Shown here piece by piece: positions 8,232 to 16,945 of a stretch of DNA of 64,000 bases. The notes under the pieces are model-generated. The model was given only the letters and a program-made list of their open reading frames with translations, did no database searches and was not told the DNA's origin. How positions within the stretch are numbered: the first letter of the stretch is position 1; every line of letters starts with the position of its first letter. The position numbers and the translations under genes were made by a program. This DNA is from Candidatus Heimdallarchaeota archaeon LC_3 (lineage in GTDB: Archaea; Asgardarchaeota; Heimdallarchaeia; Hodarchaeales; LC-3), in assembly GCA_001940645.1 (NCBI GenBank), contig MDVS01000033.1:1-64000 (forward strand), given 5' to 3'.

Positions 8232-9131
8232 TTACATTTCGAAATCAAAATCTTTATCTGTAATTTCATCATTATCGTAAGAAATTTCTTTCTTCTTTTT
8301 AAAAACAAATTCTACATCATTATCAAAATCATCAAATGACTCTTTTTTGGGCTTGGTCGCTTGTATTGGCACACTTTTAGATTTTTCTCGTATTGGTTTT
8401 CTATTATCCGATTGATTTCTTGGATTAAAGGTTGAAGGAAGTCCTGAAGAACGATATTGATGTCTAGATTGATAATTTCTCCTAGGTCCATGCCTATATC
8501 TCTCAGGAACAGAAATTTCAGAAATAAATTGAGAAGGAATTTCTTCTATAATTATTACAAGAGGTGTAATAGCTTTACAGCGGATACCTGTTTCCACAAC
8601 ACCTTCTAGATTAATAGAAACTATTCTAGGTTGATTTCTAAACTTTTTTCTAGCAATTGCAAGAGCATCATTTTTTCTGACTGAAAGGTGAATATATTGT
8701 CGTTCTGATGTTTCAATTCCTAATTTTAGAATACCTTCCATCTCTGAGTTACTACAACCAAAATATGCTACCTGTGGTAGATCTTCAGGGCCAGAAGGAT
8801 TATCTAATAATCCCTCAACTTCAACTGAATGTCCATAAGTCGCACGTAACACACGAGGGTCATTTTCTGATATTTCGTATCTACCCTTTGGATCTGTATT
8901 TACAACTTCCTCTATGTCAGAAATTTTAACCCAAGAAAAATTTTTATTTTCATTCTGAGTCATACTGTTAACTATTTCTGCAAGAGACAAATCTGTCCAG
9001 CCTTGTTCATTTAAAGTTGCTCCAATTAATTCCGGTCTATGACGAAGAATCAAAGAGAGGAATTTAGATAAATGAGAAATATGCCTATTCCTTGGCTGAT
9101 TATTATCAGCTTCTTCAAAATTTTCTGGCAA
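8232..9131 (-). CDS. kptA: RNA 2'-phosphotransferase (KptA/Tpt1 family) with long tail
   Basis: Tpt1/KptA enzymes remove an internal RNA 2'-phosphate using NAD+. In archaea, where RtcB-type ligation leaves no 2'-phosphate, the natural role is unclear; NAD+-dependent capping has been proposed for some. Residues 15-205 hold the conserved blocks: SKFLSLILRHRPE, a winged-helix part (GWTDLSLAEIV), RATYGHSVEVEG and RQYIHLSVRKNDA. The usual [L]YHGT motif reads VAYFGCSN here, so a normally conserved His is replaced. From about residue 208 there is a low-complexity charged tail of about 90 residues (many Arg, Ser, Asn, Lys, then acidic), absent from standard family members of 180-220 residues. The gene sits directly upstream of pus10. 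Confidence 0.88.
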   Translation of the reverse strand: MPENFEEADNNQPRNRHISHLSKFLSLILRHRPELIGATLNEQGWTDLSLAEIVNSMTQNENKNFSWVKISDIEEVVNTDPKGRYEISENDPRVLRATYGHSVEVEGLLDNPSGPEDLPQVAYFGCSNSEMEGILKLGIETSERQYIHLSVRKNDALAIARKKFRNQPRIVSINLEGVVETGIRCKAITPLVIIIEEIPSQFISEISVPERYRHGPRRNYQSRHQYRSSGLPSTFNPRNQSDNRKPIREKSKSVPIQATKPKKESFDDFDNDVEFVFKKKKEISYDNDEITDKDFDFEM

Positions 9132-9216
9132 TTCTTATCAACATTTTATTTTCTATTAATTTATTAATTAAACTTTCATTTTTTACTTTTCTCTTATAAC
9201 ATGAAGAAAATTTTTT

Positions 9217-10320
9217 CTATAATGAAGAATTATTTTTTTCTAATCGGACGCCTTCATCAATATGCACAATAAATGGAGATCCTTGTGCTTTCTCGATTGC
9301 TTTTGCAACTTGGTCGGTCTCATCTTTATGACATAAGGCAAACATGCAACCGCCCTCTCCGGAACCGTTTATCTTTGCTCCAAAAGCACCTGCATTAACA
9401 GCGTTACTCACCATACGTTCAATTCTAGGTATGCTTAACCTTAAGTTATCTCTCAATATTGAATGCTGTTTTTGAATTAACTCACCCCATTTATATTGAG
9501 GTTGATTAGACATTAACGCATTTTTCATTTGTTGAGTAAGATCCCTTATCCGAAGAACTCCCCTAAGAGTCTGATATTCCCTCCCATTAGGGATATCTTC
9601 TTCATTTAACTCTTTCAGATAGTCTAGTTTTGGTGCTCCTCGTAATTGTGTTAATGCATCAGCTACCTGGCGTCTGATTCTTAAAATCGTTTTTAATGTA
9701 TTTTTTCTGATCAAGGAATGTCCTATTACTAATGTTAGATTTTTATCAAGCTTAATTGGTTCTATTTCAGCAGGTTGATTTACTGGAAATTTAATATAAT
9801 TTATCCCACCTAATGCTGTTGCTAATTGATCTTGTTTACCACCAGGCTCATTAAACTCAGCTACCTCGAATTTATGAGCCCAACCTGCTATTTTTTGAGG
9901 ATCTGTATTATCGTTTAGGTTTGAACTAGAAATGTGGAGAAGAAACTTCGCCCATGCAACACACAACGCTGAAGATGAGCTTAATCCTGCATTTCGGGGA
10001 ATTTTTGAAATCACTTCGGCTTCAAAACCAGGAATTTTGTACCCAGCACGATGGATATTATTTAATCCTGATTGTAAATATGACCGTCGAAATCGATAAG
10101 GAATAGGAAATTGAAGTGGAATATTTAATGTTCGATGCATATTATGTAAACGAAGCTGAATGATTGGTTTTGAAAGAAGTTTACCTCGTATTTCAATTCG
10201 TAAACTAATACCTGCGGAAATAACTGGTAAATTAAAATAGTCCTGATGTTCTCCCCCAAGTACAATCCTTCCGGGAGCAGAAACGTGTATTAAGTTATTA
10301 TTATATTCTGATTTATTCAA
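9217..10320 (-). CDS. GHMP-family small-molecule (sugar-like) kinase
   Basis: This is a 367-residue GHMP kinase. Motif 1 is APGRIVLGGEHQDYFNLPV (from residue 15), which resembles the galactokinase box GEHTDY with Gln in place of Thr. The glycine/serine-rich ATP loop is PRNAGLSSSSAL, and a possible catalytic-loop region is FNEPGGKQDQLATALGG. The C-terminal motif 3 is GAKINGSGEGGCMFAL. The galactokinase-like box and the GGKQDQ block place it with sugar-1-kinases (galactokinase, arabinokinase or glucuronokinase types) rather than mevalonate or homoserine kinase, but the sugar cannot be read from sequence. The gene heads the minus-strand run GHMP kinase-kptA-pus10, 85 bp upstream of kptA. No sugar pyrophosphorylase is adjacent. 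Confidence 0.85.
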   Translation of the reverse strand: MNKSEYNNNLIHVSAPGRIVLGGEHQDYFNLPVISAGISLRIEIRGKLLSKPIIQLRLHNMHRTLNIPLQFPIPYRFRRSYLQSGLNNIHRAGYKIPGFEAEVISKIPRNAGLSSSSALCVAWAKFLLHISSSNLNDNTDPQKIAGWAHKFEVAEFNEPGGKQDQLATALGGINYIKFPVNQPAEIEPIKLDKNLTLVIGHSLIRKNTLKTILRIRRQVADALTQLRGAPKLDYLKELNEEDIPNGREYQTLRGVLRIRDLTQQMKNALMSNQPQYKWGELIQKQHSILRDNLRLSIPRIERMVSNAVNAGAFGAKINGSGEGGCMFALCHKDETDQVAKAIEKAQGSPFIVHIDEGVRLEKNNSSL

Positions 10321-10474
10321 AATCTAATCAATCTAGTGTTTAAATGAAAGATAGGTGCAAAGAATAATGCTGAAAAATATTCATGCCTAATTATTAATTA
10401 ACAATGACTTTAATTGCAACAAAATCACCTAAAAATAAGTTATAGTCTTAAATAACTAGTAAAAGGTTTCATAT

Positions 10475-11491
10475 TTGAATTTTGATATTTGGTCTTTAAT
10501 GATAAATGTGGGTATTATCTATTTCAGTGTTGGAATTGGTTTTTTTATTAGAAAAGTATCTTCAACAAACAAAAAAGTCATTCAAAAACTTTTTACTACG
10601 TTATTGTTATATTTTATTTTTCCATTCTTGATTATTACTTCAATTCTTAATGCACAATTCTCAACAGACCTAGTGGAGATCATTTTTGTTATTATTTTTA
10701 GTTTTGTCGTTATGCTGAGTGGAGTTGTCATTATTTGGCTATATTTAAGATCAAAAGATATTAAATCAGACCAAAGAGCAACAACAATTCTTTGTACTGG
10801 GTTTCCAAATTCAATTTTCCTACCATTTCCAATAATTATTTTGATAATAGGAGAACCAGGAATAATATATGCCACTTTTTTTGCTATTGGATTTACTATG
10901 ATATATAACACTCTTGGAGCATGGATTGCTATAAAAAATAGTAAAAAATTTGATAAAAAGGACCAGAAATATATCTCAAACATGGTAAAAAAAATATTAT
11001 TTTTTCCCCCAACTTTTTTCTTATTGATTGGAATGCTAATTAAACTTGTATTTAAACCAAAAAATACATTAAGTTTGTTAACTTGGATACCTATTGACTT
11101 ATTTTTGATATCTGAAATTATAACCTTTCTTTCCAATCTCTCATTGCTCCTTGCTCTCATTGTTGTAGGATTGACTTTTGAAATGTCTTTTGATTCGTTG
11201 AAAAATATCAATTTATTGGAAAGTTCAATTGTTAGATTATTAATAGCGCCGACAATAGGATTATTAACAATTTTTGTAGGAATTTATTTCGGATTATCAA
11301 TTACAAGAATTATAGCAATACCTATAATGATACAAGCAATATCTGGTCCTGCTGTTGCTAATATAGCATTTGCAGATGCCTTTGGATTAAAAACTGAAAT
11401 AGCTTCAACATATATAACAGTGATAACAGCCTTATCGCTAATAATTTTAGTCCCTGTATTATCAGTATTGCTGATTTTATTTCCTGTATAA
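10475..11491 (+). CDS. AEC-family (auxin efflux carrier-like) transporter
   Basis: This is a 338-residue protein with about ten hydrophobic helices in two similar halves, as in the AEC/Mem_trans family. The N-terminal half starts with a helix reading VGIGFFIRK and has the CTGFPNSIFLPFPIIILIIG block with the family's conserved Asn and Pro. The second half has IPIMIQAISGPAVANIAFA, again with a Gly-Pro break typical of crossover helices. Family members export or import organic acids; no substrate can be inferred. The frame opens at TTG 10475; an in-frame ATG at 10499 would shorten helix 1, so TTG is the better choice, although the Shine-Dalgarno (AAAAGG at 10461-10466) is weak. It is transcribed divergently from the GHMP kinase. 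Confidence 0.82.
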   Translation: MNFDIWSLMINVGIIYFSVGIGFFIRKVSSTNKKVIQKLFTTLLLYFIFPFLIITSILNAQFSTDLVEIIFVIIFSFVVMLSGVVIIWLYLRSKDIKSDQRATTILCTGFPNSIFLPFPIIILIIGEPGIIYATFFAIGFTMIYNTLGAWIAIKNSKKFDKKDQKYISNMVKKILFFPPTFFLLIGMLIKLVFKPKNTLSLLTWIPIDLFLISEIITFLSNLSLLLALIVVGLTFEMSFDSLKNINLLESSIVRLLIAPTIGLLTIFVGIYFGLSITRIIAIPIMIQAISGPAVANIAFADAFGLKTEIASTYITVITALSLIILVPVLSVLLILFPV

Positions 11492-11520
11492 TAACTTCAC
11501 TCAAAAATAAAGAATTATTA

Positions 11521-11661
11521 GTGTTAATTATTGAATATGGATTATTTTTATCAATATTACTAGCACCTATATTTAATAAAAATTATTTTGAACTCTATTC
11601 AGCTTTAAAAATTGGTGAAATAGTTAGAGTAACGAAAGAAGAACTAATTTCATTAATGTAA
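11521..11661 (+). CDS. Possible 46-residue membrane peptide
   Basis: This short frame runs from GTG 11521 to TAA 11661. Its first half is hydrophobic (ending FLSILLAPIF) and its second half is charged with a GEIVRVTKEELISLM tail. It lies in the 200-bp gap between the AEC transporter and threonine synthase on the same strand. No family is recognised and no convincing ribosome-binding site is visible. It may be a small membrane protein, the eroded end of an older gene, or chance in AT-rich sequence. Reported because both halves look protein-like. Confidence 0.25.
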   Translation: MLIIEYGLFLSILLAPIFNKNYFELYSALKIGEIVRVTKEELISLM

Positions 11662-11690
11662 TATAGTACTTTATTCAAGAGGTCATTAAA

Positions 11691-12875
11691 ATTAATAATA
11701 TTAGAGAATCAAGCATAGATCATTTATTATGTACTAATTGCGGAAAAAAATATGATTCAGATCAATTAATTAAATTATGTACATGTAGAAAAGTATTATT
11801 TGCGATATATGACTTGGAAAAAGCACGAGAAACAGTAACAAAAGATACCAATACCAGAAGTTATGATATCTGGCGAATGCAAGAAATTATGCCAGTGAAA
11901 GATCAGAAATATCGCTTCAGTTTAGGGGAAGGTTGGACTCCAATTTTACCATTACATCGATTAAATGAAAAATATGGACTAAATTTATTCTTGAAAGATG
12001 AAGGAAAAAATCCTACTGGAACATTTAAATCAAGGGGAATATGTACAGCAGTTTCTAAAGCAATTGAACTAGGAGTAAAAGAATTTGTTATACCTACGAC
12101 TGGAAACGCTGGAGCAGCTCTTAGTGCATATACTGCACGCTCCGGAACAAAAGCACATGTATTTATGCCAAATGATTCCTCAACATTAATTAAAAATGAG
12201 GTAAAAGCCATGGGAGGGGACTTGACATTAGTTGATGGATTAATTAGCGATGCAGGAAAGTTTGCAAAGGAAAATGCGGAAAAATATGGATGGTTTGATG
12301 TATCAACTTTGAAGGAACCTTATCGAGTGGAGGGAAAAAAAACGATGGGTCTAGAACTAGCAGAACAATTTAATTGGAATCTTGAAAATGTAACAATAGT
12401 TTATCCTACTGGTGGAGGAACTGGAATTGTGGGAATGTGGAAAGCATTTGAAGAATTGAATAAAATTGGTTTGATAAATGAGCAATTTCCAAGAATGGTT
12501 TCCGTTCAAGTAGATACCTGTGCACCTATTGTAAAGGCATTTAGGGAAAATAAGGAATATGGAGAATTTTGGGAAAGCGCATCTACCCTAGCTTCAGGAT
12601 TACTGGTTCCAACAGCAATAGGAGATTATCTAATATTAAAAGCTGTACGAGAATCTTCAGGTACAGCTATTACAGTAACAGATAATGAATTAAAAAGTGC
12701 AATGTTTAGTTTTGCTAAATTAGAAGGAATAATGCTTGCACCAGAAGCAGCAGCAACAGTAGCAGCAGTCAACCAGTTAAAAGAGACAAGTTTCATTGAA
12801 CGACATGATAAAGTCGTGCTATTTGGAACTGGAAATGGATTGACAACGCCAGAATTGTGGAATAACTATAAATGA
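11691..12875 (+). CDS. thrC: Threonine synthase with N-terminal zinc ribbon (probable ATT start)
   Basis: This enzyme converts O-phosphohomoserine to threonine with PLP. The core is clear: PTGTFKSRG holds the PLP lysine (residue 113 counted from the proposed start), TTGNAGAALSAY binds phosphate, and YPTGGGTGIVGMWKA and LFGTGNGLTTPELW close the site. The first ATG/GTG/TTG in frame is TTG 11814, but the frame upstream encodes LLCTNCGKKYDSD and LCTCRKVLFAIYD. That is the CxxC...CxC rubredoxin-like N-terminus typical of archaeal threonine synthases. That frame is open from the TAG at 11664 and holds no standard start. ATT at 11691 sits 7 nt after a GAGGT Shine-Dalgarno at 11679-11683, giving a normal-length protein of 394 residues. 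The gene ends at TGA, so TGA is a working stop in this genome. Confidence 0.9.
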   Translation: MNNIRESSIDHLLCTNCGKKYDSDQLIKLCTCRKVLFAIYDLEKARETVTKDTNTRSYDIWRMQEIMPVKDQKYRFSLGEGWTPILPLHRLNEKYGLNLFLKDEGKNPTGTFKSRGICTAVSKAIELGVKEFVIPTTGNAGAALSAYTARSGTKAHVFMPNDSSTLIKNEVKAMGGDLTLVDGLISDAGKFAKENAEKYGWFDVSTLKEPYRVEGKKTMGLELAEQFNWNLENVTIVYPTGGGTGIVGMWKAFEELNKIGLINEQFPRMVSVQVDTCAPIVKAFRENKEYGEFWESASTLASGLLVPTAIGDYLILKAVRESSGTAITVTDNELKSAMFSFAKLEGIMLAPEAAATVAAVNQLKETSFIERHDKVVLFGTGNGLTTPELWNNYK

Positions 12876-12982
12876 AATTACCACAAATATGTAATATTAA
12901 AAAGTTACAATAAATTGAGAAAACTAGTAAGAATTAAATAGTACAGAAACATAGTACTTACAAATTCTTAAACATGAACAAT

Positions 12983-13059
12983 GGCTGGGTGGTCTAGCTT
13001 GGTATGATTCCCGCTTTGGGAGTGGGGGATCGGGGGTTCAAATCCCTTCCCAGTCACCA
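12983..13059 (+). tRNA. tRNA-Pro(TGG)
   Basis: This is a cloverleaf with a 7-bp acceptor stem (GGCTGGG with CCCAGTC, one G-U), an anticodon stem of CCCGC/GTGGG around the loop TTTGGGA, and a GGGGG-type T stem around TTCAAAT. The anticodon TGG reads proline codons CCN. The discriminator is A at 13056, and CCA is encoded at 13057-13059. There is no intron. It is followed 183 bp later by tRNA-Asp on the same strand. Confidence 0.93.
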
Positions 13060-13241
13060 TTTCTTTGTACCTAAGGAATTTAAATGACTAAGGAAGAGTA
13101 AAAATCGATTATTTATTAATTAAACAGGAATCGATTATCTATAAAAAAAATTAATAACATCTCGGAAAACTCTAATAAATGCTCTTAATCGACTTGGATT
13201 AGTAGTGATTAAGCAAAAATAGTTTTAAATATAGAAAACAT

Positions 13242-13315
13242 GCCCGCTTGGTGTAGCTCGGTCAGCATTAATGGCTGTCACCCATTCGACGGGGGTTCAA
13301 ATCCCCCAGTGGGCG
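13242..13315 (+). tRNA. tRNA-Asp(GTC)
   Basis: This is a cloverleaf with acceptor GCCCGCT/AGTGGGC (one G-U), an anticodon stem AATGG/CCATT around the loop CTGTCAC (anticodon GTC), and a T stem GGGGG/CCCCC around TTCAAAT. The discriminator is G at 13315, as expected for tRNA-Asp. CCA is not encoded, unlike in the neighbouring tRNA-Pro, so a CCA-adding enzyme is needed. No intron. T-rich sequence follows within 10 bases and may terminate transcription. Confidence 0.93.
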
Positions 13316-13452
13316 AATCTTTTCAAATAATTGAGTAATTTAAAAATAAAGGAATAATATCAATTTTTTATTAAGAACTCTTATCTAAATATAATTGTGT
13401 GGTCTTAGTCTCTGTTGTGAAATGAAGCAGATTTCAAAGGACGTTTAATTAA

Positions 13453-13731
13453 CTCATTAAGCCATACAAAATAAAATTAGCTTATAGAAGAGAGACCACT
13501 TTAGATTTTAAGCGTATTATTGTTACAATAGGGGTATTTTTTGTAATATTCCGTTCTCCTTACCTAATATTTAATTATATTACAAAATTAGGATTACCAG
13601 TTGATGCTGTTATTTTAACAGTTCTTGTATTGAATGTTATATTTTTAATATTTAGCAGTTTAATTGGATCTCCAATGATAAGCATTATTGCAACTAGGAT
13701 ATATAATACTAATTTAATAGAAGAAGAGTGA
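13453..13731 (+). CDS. Possible small two-helix membrane protein without a standard start codon
   Basis: This frame is open from the TAA at 13450 to the TGA at 13729-13731 (93 codons at most). It encodes a basic N-terminus (KLAYRRETTLDFKR) and two hydrophobic segments, VTIGVFFVIFRSPYLIFNYI and ILTVLVLNVIFLIFSSLIG, joined by TKLGLPVDA, then an acidic tail. This composition looks like a real inner-membrane protein, but there is no ATG, GTG or TTG in the frame; ATT at 13456 and ATA at 13471 are the only candidates. It may use a rare start like thrC, or it may be a truncated gene. The remaining parts of 13316-14021 show no other gene. It lies between tRNA-Asp and the LURP-one-like gene. Confidence 0.35.
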   Translation, partial: LIKPYKIKLAYRRETTLDFKRIIVTIGVFFVIFRSPYLIFNYITKLGLPVDAVILTVLVLNVIFLIFSSLIGSPMISIIATRIYNTNLIEEE

Positions 13732-14021
13732 ACGATCTCACTTATAACTAAAAAAACATAAGGAAACGTTGGTTTAAACTCATATACTTTTGGTATTATG
13801 AAATTTTGACAGCCTTCTTTTCTTATTTCAATTTTTTGATCAATTTATGGTTTAAAATCAATTGATTTTTGTAATTCATTCATATTTTTCCCCTTAATTT
13901 ATTAAATAATAAAAAATTATTAATATTGTATTTAATTTTTTCTCATTAATCTATAATTATTCCAAATCTTTTTAAAATAAACTAATATTCTGTAACCATT
14001 TGTTTTAATGAGTTGATTATC

Positions 14022-14861
14022 ATGAGTAAAGATAAAAAAAATTCAAAATTAGAAAAGGATGCTAAAAAAGAGAAAAAAAAGGATAAAAAACCAGTCAAAA
14101 AATCCCGTAGAACCAATAAACCTGTTAGAGTCATTAGTGTTGATCTTTGGAGAACAGGCCTCCATATGGAAGAAATTGGTATTAAGAAAAAAGAAGAATT
14201 GATGAGTAAAAGCCGTCAGTTTACCAGGAATATGGATATTATTGGAGAAATTAAAGAAAAAGATAGTAAAAAGGATAATGGAATAATAGCTATTAATCAA
14301 GGTGTTAGAGATGAAAAGCTGATACTCAAAGCTTTCACAGGCTCAATAGGATGGATGGGTACATTAGAAGAAACTATTGCTCAAGAAGTTAGTCAATCTT
14401 TAGCTTTAGATCGGAATTTTCCCGCTTATGTTCTTATAATAGATAAATACGAATATATTCTTAATTTAGAGAAATTATTTGGAGGAGCTGGACACTCAGA
14501 AAAACACCACATTACAATTTATCACAAAGATAAAACATTTGACAGTTTTGTGATTAAAGAACGTAGATTAGGAATCGGCGATGATTGGAATATTGTAGAT
14601 GAGCCTGATGATGTAATAGCTGAAATAGATGGCAAAAAATTCGACATTGGGGGTCAGTGGGATATCAAAATCTATAATGATGATTTAGCCAAGCATAGAG
14701 CATTTGTGACCGCAATGATTCTGTTCTGTGCTTCTAGGAAATACCATAAAGAAGTTGAAAAACGAATAGGAAAAATTATCGCCAATAAAAAGAAAGGAAT
14801 TAAGTTTACACTAGATCACAATGAGCTTCAACTGTATAAGAATCCCAGATTGAGAAAGTGA
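14022..14861 (+). CDS. LURP-one-like protein with lysine-rich N-terminus
   Basis: This is a 279-residue soluble protein. I chose ATG 14022 rather than the upstream in-frame TTG 14013, which has no support. Residues 1-35 are almost entirely Lys, Glu and Asp, suggesting a disordered tail that could bind nucleic acid. The C-terminal half has repeated short strands (FVIKERRLGIGDDWNIVDEP, then VIAEIDGKKFDIGGQWDIKI) followed by a hydrophobic helix reading VTAMILFCASRKYH. This ladder of strands of the type D-x-x-G-x-V-A-x-I-x-G-K-x-F ending in a buried helix is like LURP-one/tubby-like beta-barrel proteins. Some archaeal proteins share it, with no known role. The assignment is from the pattern only. 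The gene is convergent with glnS, 22 bp apart. Confidence 0.55.
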   Translation: MSKDKKNSKLEKDAKKEKKKDKKPVKKSRRTNKPVRVISVDLWRTGLHMEEIGIKKKEELMSKSRQFTRNMDIIGEIKEKDSKKDNGIIAINQGVRDEKLILKAFTGSIGWMGTLEETIAQEVSQSLALDRNFPAYVLIIDKYEYILNLEKLFGGAGHSEKHHITIYHKDKTFDSFVIKERRLGIGDDWNIVDEPDDVIAEIDGKKFDIGGQWDIKIYNDDLAKHRAFVTAMILFCASRKYHKEVEKRIGKIIANKKKGIKFTLDHNELQLYKNPRLRK

Positions 14862-14883
14862 TAAATAATCACAAAAAACATTC

Positions 14884-16593
14884 TTACTTCATTTTCTTTT
14901 GTTTGTTCTGTATTCTAGCCCATGTGTCCCTTAATGTTATTGTTCGGTTGAATACTAAATGATCTTTATTGGAATCCAAATCCACATTAAAGTATCCTAA
15001 TCGTTCAAATTGATACATATTCCCAACTTCTGCATTCTCAAGATTCGGTTCAACAAAACAATTTATTATTTCTAGCGAATCTTTCTTGATGTAATCTTTG
15101 AAATCTTTTCCTTCTTCAGTATCCATAGGGTCTGCTTTTGTAACTAATCTATCATAGAGTCTTGCTTCAGCTTTTAACGCATGTTTGGCTGAAAGCCAAT
15201 GCAATGTTCCTTTAACTTTTCTTCCATCTGGCGGAGTTTGACCACCTTTGGTTTCAGGATCATAACTACAATGTATCTCAATGATTTCTCCTGTTTTTTC
15301 ATCCTTAACCACTTTTTGGGATTTGATCCAATAACCTCTTGCTAATCGAACTTCTTTCCCTAGACTTAAACGAAAAAATTTTCTTGGAGGTTTTTCCATA
15401 AAATCTTCTTTTTCGATATATAACTCTCTTGAGAAAGGAATTTTTCTAGTACCCATCTCTGAATTAGATGGATGATTACGTGCATCCATTAATTCTTCTT
15501 TATCTTCAGGATAATTAGTAATTATTACTTTTAGCGGTTTAAGAACTGCCATTCTTCGCGGAGAATGTTCATTAAGTTCATCACGGATAAAAGATTCGAA
15601 AATTGACATATCAATTATTCGATTACGTTTTGAGACTCCAATATGAACAGCAAAATCCCGTACTGCTTTCGGAGGGTAACCTCTTCTACGCATTCCTGCA
15701 AGAGTTGGCATACGCGGATCATCCCATCCATTGACATATCCTTCGTTAACTAATTGTAGTAACCGTCTTTTAGAGAGAACTGTATGGCTCAAAATTGTTT
15801 TAGCAAATTCAATCTGTTGAGGTTTATGCTTAACGGGTAAGTTTTCTAAAAACCAGTTGTACAGTGGTCTATGATTTTCAAATTCTAAAGAACAAAGGGA
15901 ATGAGTGATACCTTCAATGGCATCAGACTGACCGTGAGTAAAATCGTATAATGGATAAATACACCATTTATCACCAGTCCGATAATGGGGCATTTTTTTT
16001 ATTCTGTAAATTGGAGGATCTCTCATTAATGGATTGGGATGAGCCATGTCGATTTTTGCCCTTAAAATTCGAGCTCCATTGGAAAATTCACCAGTTTTCA
16101 TCCGGGTAAAAAGATCAAGATTCTCCTCTATTGACCGATCACGGTAAGGACTATTTTTACCTGGAGTAACTAGGGTTCCTCTATACTCTTTTATCTCATC
16201 ACTTGTCAGATCGTCAACATAGGCATTCCCTTCTTTGATAAGATGAACTGCCCAGTCATATAACTGTTCAAAATAATCAGAAGCATAATATTCGCGCTCC
16301 TCCCAATCAAATCCAAGCCATCGAATGTCTTCTTTGATCGAATCAATATATTCAACTTCCTCTTTTTCAGGATCAGTATCATCAAATCTTAAGTTATATT
16401 TACCATTGTAATCCTCTGCTATAATATAATTAGTACAAATCGCTTGAGCATGTCCTATATGTAAATAACCGTTTGGTTCAGGTGGAAAACGAGTATGAAC
16501 ATAAGTACGTTTACCCGTACGAAGATCTTCATCTATAATATCACGAATAAAGTTGGAAGATTTTTTATTTTTAACATCAGTGGAATTACTCAT
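14884..16593 (-). CDS. glnS: Glutaminyl-tRNA synthetase (GlnRS)
   Basis: This enzyme charges tRNA-Gln with glutamine directly. The 569-residue sequence follows E. coli GlnRS block by block from memory. [15 protein letters not shown] holds the HIGH motif (45-48), and [34 protein letters not shown] and [12 protein letters not shown] follow. The KMSKS equivalent is VLSKR (272-276), followed by GWDDPRMPT and [13 protein letters not shown]. Then comes the two-barrel anticodon-binding part with [29 protein letters not shown] and [12 protein letters not shown]. GluRS has RFAPNPSG-type motifs and differs here. The extra N-terminal domain of eukaryotic GlnRS is missing. Most archaea lack GlnRS and make Gln-tRNA through GatDE, so the gene was probably acquired by transfer. 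Both tRNA-Gln genes lie 224 bp upstream, pointing the other way. Confidence 0.95.
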   Translation of the reverse strand: MSNSTDVKNKKSSNFIRDIIDEDLRTGKRTYVHTRFPPEPNGYLHIGHAQAICTNYIIAEDYNGKYNLRFDDTDPEKEEVEYIDSIKEDIRWLGFDWEEREYYASDYFEQLYDWAVHLIKEGNAYVDDLTSDEIKEYRGTLVTPGKNSPYRDRSIEENLDLFTRMKTGEFSNGARILRAKIDMAHPNPLMRDPPIYRIKKMPHYRTGDKWCIYPLYDFTHGQSDAIEGITHSLCSLEFENHRPLYNWFLENLPVKHKPQQIEFAKTILSHTVLSKRRLLQLVNEGYVNGWDDPRMPTLAGMRRRGYPPKAVRDFAVHIGVSKRNRIIDMSIFESFIRDELNEHSPRRMAVLKPLKVIITNYPEDKEELMDARNHPSNSEMGTRKIPFSRELYIEKEDFMEKPPRKFFRLSLGKEVRLARGYWIKSQKVVKDEKTGEIIEIHCSYDPETKGGQTPPDGRKVKGTLHWLSAKHALKAEARLYDRLVTKADPMDTEEGKDFKDYIKKDSLEIINCFVEPNLENAEVGNMYQFERLGYFNVDLDSNKDHLVFNRTITLRDTWARIQNKQKKMK

Positions 16594-16816
16594 AGCTAAA
16601 TACGTCTCTGAAAATGATTCGATCAGCTTTTACCGGATAACTTAATTAGTGTTATTTAGCTATGAGTTTTTCAAGATTTAAATGAATTGATGAAAATGAG
16701 TCATTTAACCATACCTTGAATTGTCAAACGTATCAAACGAAAACTTGATTAAACTTTTAAAATGTAAGAAAATTGAATATCTATCCTTGAATTGAGGATT
16801 ATAGAGAAAAAACTAT

Positions 16817-16921
16817 AGCCCTGTAGTATAGTACCGATTTTACATGTTTAAAATCGAATATAGAACGGTAGTATTCCAGACTTTGGATCTGGCTGCCCCA
16901 GTTCAAATCTGGGCAGGGCTA
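16817..16921 (+). tRNA. tRNA-Gln(TTG) with a 33-nt D-loop intron
   Basis: The acceptor stem is AGCCCTG/CAGGGCT, the anticodon stem CCAGA/TCTGG around the loop CTTTGGA (anticodon TTG), and the T stem CCAG/CTGG around TTCAAAT. The D arm is interrupted. After the D stem GTAT (16826-16829) and AG, 33 extra bases intervene before ACGGTA and the second D-stem strand GTAT. Removing 16832-16864 restores a D loop AGACGGTA with A14, G18, G19 and A21 in canonical places. The discriminator is A at 16921 and CCA is not encoded. The first base pair is A-U. It is the first of two tRNA-Gln genes beside glnS. Confidence 0.92.
16832..16864 (+). other. D-loop intron of tRNA-Gln(TTG)
   Basis: This 33-nt insertion has a strong internal hairpin: CGATTTTA pairs with TAAAATCG around a 5-nt loop (CATGT). 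The intron bases ACCG (16833-16836) can pair with exon-2 bases CGGT (16866-16869). That makes the 4-bp central helix of a bulge-helix-bulge motif, with AGT as the 5' bulge and GAA as the 3' bulge. The 3' side is not perfectly canonical because about 9 bases separate the inner hairpin from the 3' bulge. The exact ends are inferred from this pairing and could shift by one base. Confidence 0.75.
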
Positions 16922-16945
16922 CTAATTTTAACCATATCTAAATAA

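Noticed and set aside
10582..11211. 209-codon open frame antisense to the AEC transporter
   Set aside because: It mirrors a membrane-protein gene with clear family motifs; the antisense translation has no motif and typical shadow composition.
13399..13499. 7-bp inverted repeat (GTGGTCT and AGACCAC) about 90 bp apart, as a possible structured RNA
   Set aside because: The interior contains no recognised box or stem and the repeat is short for AT-rich DNA; chance is likely.
14884..16593. The synthetase as glutamyl-tRNA synthetase (GluRS)
   Set aside because: Motifs [22 protein letters not shown] and the C-terminal beta-barrel blocks are those of GlnRS; GluRS has a different N-terminal signature.
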